Source of the DNA: Aptenodytes patagonicus
Taxonomy: Eukaryota; Chordata; Aves; Sphenisciformes; Spheniscidae
Direction of reading: 5' to 3'
Assembly: GCF_965638725.1 (NCBI RefSeq)
Contig: NC_134950.1
Span: 81,518,657 to 81,582,656, forward strand
DNA length: 64,000 bases
This document shows positions 46,801-60,772 of this stretch, piece by piece (position 1 is the first letter of the stretch; each line of letters opens with the position of its first letter). Under the pieces are notes generated by a model, which saw only the letters and a list, made by a program, of their open reading frames with translations, was not told the DNA's origin and did no database searches. Both the position numbers and the translations under genes were made by a program.

Positions 46801-49800
46801 CACATTCGGCTGCGGGCGCACACTGTAATGAGGCTTCACCTCTCTACTTAACTGATTACAAAGGCAAAATGCTTTGTAATGGAAGCATTGAAATTAAATG
46901 CTCCTATGGAAGACACACCAACCTATTAGGAAGCTCATTTTCATGCATTAATTATTCCCTAGCACGGAAAAAGACAAAAAGCTGGCCAGAAACGTGAATG
47001 ACTGAGTGTGTATTTATGTTCTATGTTAAAGACGCTGGCTTTCCCTCCATTTTTACTAGATTACATTGTCCCGGAAAAGATCTTTAAAAATTTAGTATTA
47101 TCAGTTATCTTTGATGATCTATAGAACCAGAACCAGGCCAGAGCATATATAATCACACAACTATACTAATGAAGAATTCAATGGATCAGAGAAAGGCCTG
47201 GATAATCAGCCACTGATTCACGCTTTAATTTCATTCTTAATGAAATCTTTCTACAGATGAACTTCTTCGCAATAAATTCAATTTCTACTGCCAGACTATC
47301 GGCTTTTGCAGACCCAGATTAGCTGCCAGGACCATAACTCCGTAATTGCACTCTGGGACATCTACTGGGATTGCAGTGTTGCAACAGCACTCATTATCTT
47401 TCCCAAGAACCTACCGAAAATAGAAACAAAAATGGAGAATAGGCATAGGCTATCATCGCTACATTTGTAAAACACTTTCAAGTGCTTTAAATTCTATTGG
47501 TGTTTTATGCAAAGTACAACCTACATTTCTAGCATTTTGTAAGCTGTGATGGTTGCTTTGAGGATATACTTAATCTGATGAAAATTGGTTTGACAGATGT
47601 TGTTTTGAAGATGCAGCATTCCTTTGTCTAGGCGTCAGTAAACAAGAAAGCAAAAAAATACTACTTTCTGACAAAAACTGACTTTGTTTATACACATATG
47701 TGCTTTACAGCTTCTTAACGCGCACATTTATTTAAAGTTAAATAATAGCCACAGCCGATATTGTGTAAGGAATACAACGGCGTGTTTGCCAAGACTGCTT
47801 AGAGTGTGTGTCAATACTTTCAGAGCAAATCCTTATTTTATTATAACATATGGAGGAAAAAAAACCCACATCTGTTAAGATCTGAGTGTTCAAAGAACTT
47901 ACCCTGATTTTACATGTGCGATGCTGCTAAGAACTGCACCTGTTTAACATCAGACTCTCTACTGGATTCATTTATCCTGATTGTATTCAAATAAAATAAA
48001 GATTTCTATTATTTCATAATACTTAGCTTAAATAAGATCTTTATCTGACATCGCAAGTAAATCACAAAGAAGATGGAATACTTGGAAAGATCATTAACTG
48101 GATGAAATGAGGCAGTAATAATACTAAAATCTTATGCCTTCACCTTAGAGGGATTAGTTGAACTGAAGTCTGACAGACATACTGTAAAGAGAAACACAGT
48201 GACATTGGAATTACTGTGAAATCTCCTACAGGCCACAGAACGTACATAGGGCAGATGAGTATTTATCCAACTCCATTTAAAATAGAGAAACTGAATAAAT
48301 TAGTTTTCTAAGTTAACAGGGAATTTTATAGTTATTAACTATATCTATCTATGTATGCAGTGTAGGCACACACACACACGTGCAGAGGCTATGTATGTAT
48401 ACATATATAGATTACACAGATTCACAGCTGTTTAAGAGTGGTCCCAAATGCAGAAAAGAGCGCAGCATGTTCCCACAGCTGTGCAGGGGGTGAATGCCTG
48501 CAGCCACTCTCCTGTTTGCAGCATCTGAATTGCCTACCGCACCGTAACCTGATGGGATGGATCTGAATCTGATGCCGGTTTCCAGTGGCAGGTTGAATGG
48601 CAGATCCGATCTGGAGGAAGGACTATGAGCATCGCTCACAGCGTGATCCAAAACAAAAGCCTACGTTTAGAGTTGACTAACCAGGAAAGAGAGCCACGCA
48701 TATGCGTCATTCCTTTCCACATGAACTATAAAAGATCCTGAAAGGGGAAATGGGTCTTACTGCAGCCAGTAAGACAGTGTAGAAGGCTAGTGCTCCATGT
48801 TCACTGGTGATCAGAAAACTCAAAACAACATGCTAAGACAAATAAAGAATAAGAAAAAGCAATGGTAAAAATAGTACCTCACAGTATACCTCATTTAAAA
48901 TACTCTATTCAGTCCAGGAACACCATGAAACACTAGGAACACAGTAAAGAACGAGAGCAGAAATAAAGATGGAAAAAACAGCTGAGAGAGCATAGAGAAC
49001 CTTCTATATGAGGAAAGAGCTAAGAACTATTTGCATACAGTATACAAAAGAGTGAAGACTATTGTTCCCATTTACCTACTTTATAGTATAAAGTAGAAGA
49101 CATACATTTGAATCTAATAATAGCAGATACCTTTAAGATACCATAGAATTAAATGCAGAACCTCCTGCAAATAAGGCAACATCAAGATCAAGAGTTTAGT
49201 GAGATTCAAAACCAGAATTAGATATTTATATGACGCAAACCCATTCATATCAGTCAGATTAGAAATGTGTAAAAGTTCTATGAATGCTGATGCTCCAGGG
49301 CTCAAGTTATCCTTAAACTGATCAGGACTACAAAGAAATCTCTTCTGTGCAGAGGTTAAACTTTGATCTGTCATTACCCTTTCTGCCTTCAATTAAACAT
49401 CGTAAGAGATTATTTTCCCAATACATCTGATTCATCCAAAATTCACCTACATACTGTAAAACAGGGTACAAGCACAGTCTCACGATTCCCAATATGCCAA
49501 TATCTAAAAGAGGTTAGCCTACTTTAAAAAAGACAGAACTACACAGATGCAAGGCTTTTGTCAGGCTAGAAGATTTTTTTTGTCAAAATAGGAAGAAAAA
49601 TGTTAAATACTTTAAAGCTACGTTAAACTAATCTTCTAAATGGGAATGATTCATATTTGTCTTTTCATACTCGTGGGAATTAATGATATGTCTTATCACT
49701 GGCAATCACCTTTTGCTGCTTAAGTGGGCCTGGCAAACAGACATATGAAATATATAAATAATAGCATGATGTGTTTTTCAAAGACTTCGGAACCACAAAT

Positions 49801-50602
49801 CATGTTCTAATTTTTAACTACCAAAGAGTAACGGTGGAGTTTGTAATTTGGTATTTCCTTCCTTTAATCAAATCATCCAGTGGCATGTACTGCGACTCAT
49901 AGTTGGCCTCTAGCTGTGCAAAGCAAAGGAGAAATTCCCGCGATAGGCTGCGAACTGAAGAAGCACCTATGCAGAACCCGGAGCTGTGCCCAACTCCCTG
50001 AACCACCGGGCAAAGGCAGCGCGCAGACAGCACACACCTTGCCCCTCCAGCACCCCAAAACAGCAGGGACTTGAAAAGTGAGCAGAACCTTCTACTGAGC
50101 AGCTTGCCCTTTATTTCCTCTTGCTCATTTCTAAATAAATATATCATTCACTCTTGTTAACATGTTGCTTAGGTAAGCAAAATGGAAAACATATATGAAA
50201 CAGTATGATCTGCAGTTACCCATCGATCCCCCAACTGTTCCCTAATTAAAGCAAGTTCTGCTATTTTATACCTTGTCCTGGCATGATATTCATTCCACAA
50301 ACAGAAAGTTCTCCAAATATTCTGAGCAGAATTTCATCTTCAGTCAACAAAACTTCAGACTTTAATCCTGCTCTTATCTTTCTGGAATTAGAAGCATTTT
50401 GGCCAGTTGTTTAAACCATCCAGCTTAATCTTCAAGGTGGCTTGGGAATTCATATTTTCTGGTTATGAAACATGAAAGCTAACTAGCCTTAGTTTCAGTC
50501 TAATGCCTCTTTAAAGATGTCCAGATACTTCTTTATAGGGCTGCTTATTTGAATTTACATAGTTGCCTTTGATTTTGGCATTGTCTGTGAAAATAAATTC
50601 CA

Positions 50603-50641
50603 AGATGATTAAAAACACACTGAGATGATTAAAACCACATT
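50603..50641. repeat. 20-bp imperfect tandem duplication
   Basis: The word gatgattaaaa followed by accacac/ccacat-like bases occurs twice in direct succession. It looks like a small replication-slippage duplication of no evident function. Confidence 0.6.
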
Positions 50642-53600
50642 TCTCAGCAACAGAGTAAAACTAACAAGCACACTGCTCATCAGCTTGCCTGAAATACTTT
50701 CTCATTGGTTATAATACATTTAGGTTATTAATTTTCTGGACAGAAAAGCAATAATTAGTCTGACTGACTACCAGAGGGAAATACTGTAGCTGATTGCACG
50801 GGGACATACAGTATCTGATATGCTATGATAATTTATCCTGTTGAGGTCATTTATTTATCTGCCATAGCTTTCAAACCTTTATGATCACCCACAGGATGGC
50901 ACTGTTGAACCTCTAAGTATCGTGTACAGTAAGTAGGGAACAACCTCAAAGAAATCCAGGTGCTGTGGCAAACACTAAAACAAGTAAAAAGCAGTACTTC
51001 CCCTTGACACCAAGTCTTGATGAAATGCAGTACGTATATACACACACACACACAAATTCATACACATACCTACAGACACTACTTTTGGAAAACAATTTTC
51101 TTGTTCCTGTGTGTCAGTCTGTGCCCCAGTATACCCCATGAGATAGCTTCCACTCTGCTAAATTGTTCCTCTTCCTATGCAGGCAAAATTAATGTGCTTG
51201 AAGGAAGAACTCGGTGCACTATCAGGAAATTTTAATAACTATTTGTTTTGCTATTCACATACAAGCAAATTAAGTGTCCTGACCTTTTAATGAGGTGGTA
51301 AATCACTGGCCATTATATTTAATAGCAACTGATTGACATTCATTGTTCTTACATTCACTGTCAACGTATTGCAGCATATGGCCTGATTAATCTCAGCAGC
51401 CTCTCATTCATCTTTGGTTTTAGTGCATGTGTTAGCCATAGAAGAAAATTATTTAAGAAAGATATCCACCATCTCTTTATCTATATTGTTGTACATGACA
51501 TTGCTATCAGACAGTAAATTTCTCTTTCATGCCTTCTTCTGATCGCAAAATGAAGACTTAAGTATTTCACCTTTTCTATAGACTCAGAGGATTTAGAAAT
51601 AGCCCGTAATTCTCCAACTGTTGGTTCATTTATTAGGGTTCAGCCCTGTTATCGCAGGATCTACATTAGCTCTTAGTGAACATCAATGACAAACTTCTCA
51701 CTGGCAGCAATGGCAGCATTAGCCCACTAAATATCTGTAGCCACTTAACTGTGGAAAAACGAGAGCTATGAAAACTGACATAAAGCAAGCAGTACTTAAA
51801 TGGTGACACAACTCAAAGAAAACTCTAAAATAAGGAATGAAGTAGAGTAGACTTTAAGCATTTGCAAAATGGCCAGCAAAGGCCATGGTGAAAGGGGAGA
51901 GAGGACCAAGTCTTCCATGTATTAGTCAAGTGCTGAAGTGTATCCCCGTGCATGTTCCCATGACAGTAACACACTTCCGAGAATATCATGACCATGGGCC
52001 TGCACTGCAGTGTCTCAGCTAGAGAGACACATCAGCCAGTTGCAGCACTGCTGTAGCTCCTCCATCTCCCAACACATGAAAGACAGAGTGGAACTGGAAA
52101 AATGGCATGACATTGTACTAGGAATACACGATGTCAGTGCACAGAAGGTAGAAGCTAATGAGAAGGCAAAAATCTGCTCACTCCTGCCCAGGTGAATCTG
52201 TTTGTCTCAGAAACACACAGCAGTGGCCCAGAATTTCCCAACCTTTCCTGTTAGAGTTCGTACCTGAATCTTGCTTTCCAATGTCTCAAGCCATTAACTA
52301 TTCAGTAGATGTGCACCTTTCACTTTCCTACTGCTTTGAGCAATTGCAATATCGTTTCTTAGTACCCCAAACTACACGATAAAGGGTGTTGTGGAAGGTC
52401 ATGAAGACATTCTGGCAGTATCAGATCCCATGCTGAAGACTGTGTGAGCTGGCTGTATTGGCCAGGAACTTGCTTTAGTTCAAACCCTGCCAAAGTTACC
52501 GACACAATTCTCCCTATTCTCCATTGGCAAGTGGCATTTCTAAAGCCATAAATCTTGTCATAGGAGTAAGAGACCAGTAAATCCTGGAACCTAGAATTCC
52601 TCTTAATTCAGACATAGAAAACAAAGAAAACATTCTTTAAGTATGCAATCTTGTATTTAGAGCTCATAAAGGAGCAACAGAAGACAGAATTAAAAAATAT
52701 GTTCAACTTAACAGTTTACTTTTAATAGTAAGAAACCACCTAACCCCTAATCAACTTAGCCCAGCTAGGTTTTTAATGTGACAAAAGACAAGGAACAAAG
52801 TTCTCTAAAAGGGATTTAGACAAGGGTGCATCTTTGTTTAAATGAACTTGGAGAAATTTAATTTCTCCACAGAGAAACTGACCTCCGTTGACCTGAGAGG
52901 AAGCAACCACTTCATTCCTCTACTACCATTACTACGCCTGCTGCTGAGCTGTGGCGGTCAGAAAGGCAGCATCTTCATTTTCCATCTCGAAACATCCAGT
53001 CACCTGAATGCAATCAGAACAGGCTGTTTTCTTCCTTCCATGTTTATCTTAAGGGTTTAATCCAGAAGGTCAACATCAGATATTACTACAATCATCTGCA
53101 AAACTTCCACTAATATGAATGGGACTGGAACTTGGTACCAAGAAAATACACAGAAAATGGCCTTGAAGAAATCAATAGCAATGGGATTCAAAGCATTACA
53201 ATCTGAAGGATTTCAAGAGGAGTTCTTGGATGGTAAGCTTTCACTGAGTGTGAAGTAAATGTCTAGCTTTTTTAAGTGATAATAAAAGCCATGACAATGC
53301 AAATGGGTAACAGATCAATGTGCTGTTACATCTGAGTATAGTTCTATAGTAGTACCCATTCATTTCAATGGGATGTAGAAAACTTAAAGCAACTACAAAC
53401 TCCTGAATGTCAATACCACTAGTGATTTTTCTGTTAATCTAACAAAAACAACTGCTAATTTTCTAGTTCAGTCTGTTAGATCTGTCAAGTCCTTGTGCTC
53501 CATTTGTTTGAATGGCTTTTAATTGCTTTAATAATAGCTAAAGCAGTTCATTTCCTTAAAGGAGTACTATAGCACCTGCAAGATGGCAGCTAACCACTCG

Positions 53601-56600
53601 GCAACATTACCTTCTACCATACAGAACAGGGTTAGATTACATTTTTTCTGTTTGTGATGCACACATAACTTTGCTTCTTCACTTTGCTTCTAACAAGACA
53701 AATAGATCAGTCTCTCTGACGAATGAAAACAAAACAAGCATGCACGGTCTCAGCTGAGTTTACATTTATTAAGCAGCAGCAATACTGTTGGTACTTTATA
53801 CTGGTAGTTTGTACTAGTATTTTATACTGGTAATTTCCATACAGAGCACAACAGAAAAGAAAAAAAAGACACTAAAAATGACTCATTTTACTTTATCCAT
53901 ATGTGGTGGCACAGTTCTGGCTAGAGTGCTGTCTAAAGTTATGTTTCTGTAGTTCTAGCTGAAGGGCACCCTCAGCAAGTACACAGTTTTTCCAAACCAT
54001 CTGCCTAGTGGTAGTACCTCTGGCCACTGTCTGGATGTTATAACAAGTGACAATATAATAATAGGAGTTGACTTAAGAAATCATTAGCTTACCCACCTTT
54101 GAAATCAGGGACAATGGGCATCAGTAAAATTGTACTTCTTATTTCAGAAATAAAGTGTACGTATCTAAGTATCAATTTACATTAGATTAGCAAAAAAAAT
54201 AATTTTTTTCTAAAGATTCCTCAATTCCTCTGTATGCTTCAAAAAGCCATTTCTGTCATCCTGTGTGTAGTTGGACATATAAACATTTTAATTAATAGCT
54301 TTTTATTTGCTAATGAACCAGGATATACCTTTTGTACAAGTCTATTAACATGCAAATGCAGAGGTGTCTCCTGATTCAGCAGGTCATTTTTACTCTATGT
54401 AGTTCAACAGTGTAATGGAGTGCCAGTACATCAGTGTGAAAATTAACAAAAACGTATGACACTGCAATCAGATTTTCAAACAATTAAAAAGTGGAAACAG
54501 TAATTGTCACAATAAGTGCAGGTTCTATCATACACACAACCAGGTGTGCACATTTTTAAATGCTATACTGCATGACTTTTCATAATGTGGTATGACTTAC
54601 TGACAGCTTATTCTTTTCAGATTTTCACATTTTGAAGAAACATTTTGTAAATGAGACATCACCACCACAAAAATGTATTTCCCATTATTTATCTCCTGGT
54701 TCCATTACATTTTCTTATTTCCCTTCCCACCATTAAGACTCCCCAATCTGCTGGGACGTACAGCTAAACATCTGTGTAATGCTGACTCTTTATTTTAAGA
54801 ATTCAGTATAAAACACATCCCCATTTAGTTTTCATTACAAAAGCAAGTGGTTAGAGGGAGCTCAAGATCTGCAGGAGCAGGAACCAGAGGGAATTTTTAA
54901 TGGTGCTTTTTGGCAGAGGGTACAGGGGAAGTAATAATCCTGTCCTCACCATCCCCTCCACCTCTAGCTACCTCCCAACAGCCTCTTAGCGCCCAAGGGC
55001 TAGTTCCCAAACCAATAGATTTTCGGTTGTTTTTAAAAACCAACACATTAACTGTGCACAATGGCAAGTTAATCACCAAATGGTTTATTTTCTAAGGAGT
55101 GATGACTTTGGATAACATATCTCCAAAGCCGGTGCTTTCCTGAGAAAACACCTCTGTAACTTACAGCATAATCACTTCACATGTAAATGGAGAAGATCAC
55201 GAATTTGGAACTTGTAGCAACCAAATTTTGCTGCAGGCTGGAGTGTAAGATGATGCACTGCCTGATTCAGCTGAACTCTTCTGAACTCACATGATCTTAG
55301 AAGCAGCTGAAAACCTCTGCAACGAGAAGTCTTAAAAATACTTCAGAGAAACTGCACCATTTTGGATCTTAACTTTCTTCTTTTTTTATCAAAGACTTAG
55401 GGAGGAAATTAAAGATATACCGGCCTGAGATTGCCAAGTCAAACACCAAGAAAGGATTCAAACGGTTAACCTGCTCGCATCAGGAAAACATACCATGAAA
55501 GAGTGTGAACAGTGAGAGACAGTAGACATCATACTGATAGAAATACATGTATCTGAGAAAGGTCTCACACTCCATTAAGGCTCTAAATTCTGTATTGATA
55601 ACTTGCAATACAGATAAATCTTAAAAATTGGGCACTAAAAAAAAATCTGTTTTCATTTAACTGAAAATTAGAGATATTATTTAAACTTGTTATTCAGATC
55701 AGACAAAAATTCTGAAACATGAAATAGTGAAGATCAATGGAAAGAAACAAAGCTAGATGTAACGATAATGTATTTTGGGAAACGGTGTCTATCTGCGGTC
55801 ACTTCTCAGTCTCTTAGTGATTCCCAGAGCACCTACCACATGGTAGGTGCAAATCAAGTGGTGAAGCCGGACTACAACTCAGGCTGCTCCCAGACACATA
55901 ATGCTGGTCCAGTGAATATCTACTCTCTGATGGGGGCTGGGAAAAAAACAAGCAGGTGGATTACTACAAGTTTTCGGTCACAACTTGATAGTTACATTTA
56001 AGAACCCAAAATAAGAACACGAGAAGCCGAATTTATACCCAATACATTTACTGCTTTTACTTGTAGTCACTTATAATGATAATCCTCCTTTCACATTATT
56101 TCCTGAGATGACATTTGATAAAGTGTTACGTGCAAACTTTTAACCAGCAAACAAGTTTGCACGGTCCTTTCATGTCAAATACCTACCCATTCATTTTGAG
56201 TTTATCACCATGAAAAAAGCAAAAAGGCCAGGTGTAAAGAGAACATCCTTAATTTATCAAAAGGCCAAACCATTTTCTAATTTTCATCCTCTATATTTAT
56301 GGCAAAATTTTGTATTAACCAATGTGGCATTCCTATTATTAACCTGCACTTTCAAGAGAGAAGACAGACCTCTTGTGTATACTTGCTCAGAATGCTTGCC
56401 ACTATGACATTAAAATTGACAGAAGGGTATTGGGCTCCCGTCATATTTATTTAAAATCTCTATATAGAAGAAACCCGTAGAGACATACTCTAGGCACCCA
56501 GATGACAGCAATGCTATTGCTCCAACATAACGGCCAGCTGCAAACTGAAGTTTAATTTCATTTTTGTCTATCAGAGGGATCTCTTCTAGCCACTTCCAGT

Positions 56601-56914
56601 TGCAAAGAGAAATTTCCACAAATTTTACAGCAGCGATCCTCATTCATTAGTGTAACACATCAAGGGAAGTAAAAAGTAAAAAATTATACAGGAGGTTTAA
56701 TAAAGCTTGCTTTTTTCGTTTATGAAGCTCTGCTGTGAAGAACAGTAATGTTTCCTGATGCAACTCGAAGAGGATAATAGCACAATCCACAGTACAGAAA
56801 AAAACATGGTGCAATCATGCTACTTGATCTGCGAGTGGAAGTAAGAGGACAAGGACAGATAGCTCAAGAATTTTGTGAGTACTGGGCAGAAGTACAGTAG
56901 GAGAGGAAACTGTA

Positions 56915-56975
56915 GAGGCAAGGGGAGGGAAAGGATGGGGAAAGAGGAGGGGGAAAAAAGGAAGGAAAAAAAGGT
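56915..56975 (+). repeat. Purine-rich tract
   Basis: About 60 bases almost entirely A and G, with several runs of three to five G. Such mirror-like purine tracts can form triplex or G-rich structures. Confidence 0.7.
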
Positions 56976-59746
56976 GATCCTCTCCTTTGGCAGTACTACT
57001 GCATAAATATCAGGAAAAATTTCCTAAAACACAGTGGAAGTATAAGCTCCTGTGACAGGCCTAGATGACAGGGCAGAAGAGACATCCAGGGACACGCTTC
57101 ATGTTACAAGAACTAGGCATCTTGCTTTGTAGACAATAATACTACTAGAGAAAGCGTATGAAAAGACAATTAAAAAATGCCGTTGATTTGCCCATGAAGT
57201 GCTTTGATGTAGTTACCGCAGGGTATCAGTAATGGCATGTTGCCACAGGCTTGCCACCTGATCCAGACAAAGTGCTCGGCTATGACCCTGTTAAGCGTAC
57301 AAAGAAAGACAACACTGGTGTACAAATATTCTCTCTTCTCCCCCTTTTCTGTGTGCGTGGGCTAACTACAGTCGCATGTATGCAATCCCTCCCGACACAT
57401 TTTATTGATGTCACGTGGAAAAAAGATCCAAGTGTTTTGTAGCCTATGCAGAGACAAGAAGCACTCTCATTCTCTTTCAAGAGAGCACCAAAAGACAGAT
57501 TTGCAACTGCTATGAAAAGCACTGATAAACCATCAGCAGTAATGAACCACCAGGTATCTATGTATGAGTTCTGGTACCTCTATTTCCAGAACCCTAGTTT
57601 CCGTATAGACCACTGGAGGTCCTCAATCTTTTATGAATCAAAAGGTTACGACTTGAGCATTTGAAATAGGAAGCCCGCAACTGTCCACAGCAGAAGAAAA
57701 ACGCACGGGAAATTGCCCAGTCTCTGTATCTGCTCTGTGCTGGCATGGTACAACCATGCTATGCGATAGAAATGATATACCTAGCATTGTGTCAAAGGGG
57801 GAGCCACGATCATCCGTGGAAGTAACAGAAGTCATGCTGATTTTAGTCTGCATTCGCTTTGCAGAGCTTCAAGTAACAGTAGGGTGTTAACGCAGAATGG
57901 AAACGCTACAGAAAACATGAGCTAAGCCAATTCACTATTAAGAAAGTCCACCCTGAAGTAATTCCTACCTGTCTTTCTCTAGGTCTCACAGACTGGCAAG
58001 CAACCTCTCATAACTTTCTCACCAACCAATCAACGTTCAGAAAGTCTCATTTTGATTTCACTTAGTGTTATCTCACTGTCACTCTTGGCATATGAAGCAA
58101 TTTGATCAGCTGTTACCATTTCTTTTAGGTATGGTAATCTTGAGGAACAAATTAATTAAAAACTTAAATCAGGCTGACAGGTGTGACTATTCAGTGGTGG
58201 GTTTTTAATAGAAATGCATATTTAGAACTTCAGGAAGGCTTGTGATTATTTCAGGTAGGTCAGGTTTTGGATCAGATCAAAATATTAACATAGCCATGTG
58301 AAGATTAATTTGGTGGTGTTTATGTCCTTGGAAAATCTAAGGAAAACCTATTCAGTATCTCAGCTATTGTGCACATAATGCAACAGTTTCAAAAGCAGTT
58401 TGTAAACTTGAAGTCTGGGTATTTTCATTAATATAACCTGCTGCAATTTCCAAAGGGGTTAGGCATTCACAATTTCACTCGATTTAAACAGGAACACTGT
58501 ACCTCTGAAAACCGAGTGAAGAGTCTCAAGTAGGGTACTTGCACTTGAGAAACCACTTCTGAATTTTCAGTAGAATGCATAACTTAGCCTGCATAACCAC
58601 TGTCAAAGAAGCATGACAAAAGGGAAACATCTGATATAATCCTTGGGGAAAATGTGAAAAGAATTTGAGCATGAATGCACAGATTAAGCAGGACAGAGCA
58701 AAAGAGCTGGTTGTCTACCACATCATACATGATCTTGGTTTTTAGTCTATATAGCCTAATTTTCAATAGCTAACTGGTATTTTTCTATGAACAATTTGGT
58801 TGCAATGATAAGGAAATACAATATTGTGCAAAATGTGGATCTGACAGCCCAAAAGATCATAGTCCTTTTAAGTACAGAACAGGCATTGCAAGCACAGGCC
58901 AACTCAAACACCACTGCTAATGTGACCTTGTCCCTGGACCTGCACTTCAGTATCTTCCCTAGTGGTTTATCTGACCGCAGCTGAGGCTCTGTTAGCAGTG
59001 CCCATATGCCCATAAACAGACGCCAGGCCACAGATAACACTGTCATCACTAGAGTGATGCACTGGTTCAGTGCTCAGGGCAGGCTGTCTCTGGAGGTTCA
59101 GATGCCCATGGCAGTTTGCAGCACGTTTCACTCTGAAGATCACTGGTTTTTTTTTTCTTCCTTTGTGGAGCATGTCACTGCATATATATATATTTTGCAC
59201 ACAAAACGCACTCATCTGACACTGGCAGTCTGTTGATCAGAACTCAGATCAGACAGTTTGGACCAGTAAAGTGGTAGAGATAACCAAGACATGGTTCCTC
59301 GTTGTCCCACCAACCCAATTTGTAACATTTGGGAATGCCTGCATAAGGTGTTCCTCTGAAAAGGCTAGGTGGCTCTCCTGGATCACCCAGTCTCTAGTAT
59401 GTGCTGCTTGGGTGGCTCCTCCCAGGCAGCGGCACAAAGGACAAGTGCTTCCTCTAAGACCACTCTTACTAAAGGTCTGTCACTACACTTTGGATTGATT
59501 TAAAATTGCTGTCTTGGATTATATCACTCCTTTATTCTAAGTCTCTTAAGTCTGCTCAGAGTATTGGAAACACTAATTCCTAACCTATTCCCTGGACATA
59601 CTATTTACAGAGTTCATAAAACTGTCTTCAATGATTCTGCTTATTTTTGAGAACTAGAAGAGCCAAGTCTAAAAGACAAACAACACTGAAAAAATTAATA
59701 AAACAAATTACAGAACTGTAATTACAGAGCAGTCCACAACAGAACT

Positions 59747-60772
59747 GCAGAATGGTTGAGATTGGAAGGGACCTCTGGAGGTCATCTGATCCAAGCCCCT
59801 GCTCAAGCTGGGCCACCTAGAGCAGGCTGCCCAGGACCACATCCATACAGCTTTTGAGTATCTCCAAGCATCGAGACTCCACAACCTCTCTGGACAACCT
59901 GTGCCACTGCTCGGTCACCCTCACAGTAAAAAAAAGAAAAAAAAAGTGTTTCCTGTGTTTCAGTTTGCACCCATTGCCTCTGGTCCACTGAGAAGAGCCT
60001 GGCTCCCTCTTCTTTGCACCCTCCTTTCAGGTATTTATACTTATTGATAAGGTCTCCCTGAGCCTTCTCTTCTCCAGGCTAAACAGTCCCAGGTCTTTCA
60101 ACCTCTCTTCATAGGAGAGATGCTCCAGTCTCTTCATCATCTTTGTGGTCCTTCACTGACTGGACTCCCTCCCATAGCTCCAACTCTCTCTCGTACTGAG
60201 GAGCCCAGAACTGGACACAATCCTCTGGCGTACCAGCCGCTCCTTCCAGTTTGGTGTCATCTGCAAACTTGCAGTGGGTACACTCTGCCCCATCACCCAG
60301 ATCATTAATGAAGATGTTGAATAGGATTGGACCGGACCCAGTACTGCCCCGAGGGGGTACACTGCTAATTACTGGCTCCAACTAGACTTTGTGCCACTGA
60401 TCACCACTCTCTGGGCCTTGCCATTCAGCCAGTTTTCAATCGACCTCTCTGTCTGCTCATCCAGCCCATACTTCATCATATCCTCTCTATGAACATCTTA
60501 TGGCAGACAGCATTGAAAGTCTTACTGAAGTCTAGGTAGACAATATCCAAGACTCTCCCCTCGTCTACCAAGCCGATATTTTCATCACAAAGTTTATCAA
60601 GTTTGTCAAGCATGACTTCCCTTTGGTGAATCCATGCCAACTACTCTTATCACCTTCTTGTCCTTCTAGTGCCTGGAAATGGTTTCCAGGATCAGCTGCT
60701 CTATCACCTTCCCAGGGACTGAGGTGAGGCCTGTAGTTCCCTGGCTCCTCCTGACTGCCTTTTTTGAAGTGC
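59747..60772 (-). mobile_element. CR1 LINE fragment, about 1.0 kb, minus strand
   Basis: The left end reads agaatggttgagattggaaggg, the antisense of the CR1 3' terminus. The body covers the 3' UTR and RT domain, with the FADD box at 60267-60256 (the word gtcatctgcaaa on plus) and [12 protein letters not shown] sequence near 60300-60330. It is broken by frameshifts and small deletions compared with the copy at 1-1826. The 5' truncation is near 60772, followed by an AT-rich stretch with repeated ttataaatt. An A/G-rich insertion is present at 59930-59946. Confidence 0.93.

Larger units (their letters stand above)
43857..59740 (-). other. DAP: Presumed large DAP intron, up to the next CR1
   Basis: No DAP exon, other gene, tRNA or large repeat was recognised in these 15.9 kb. 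Features seen: a possible conserved block at 46.78-46.97 kb, a short CA tract near 51.04-51.05 kb, a 20-bp imperfect duplication at 50603-50641, a TTTATACTGGTA-type imperfect repeat at 53.79-53.84 kb, a minus-strand frame with a good acceptor (49818-49913) and a purine tract at 56.92-56.98 kb. Because DAP exons 1 and 2 were not found, the intron probably continues past the window edge. Confidence 0.55.
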
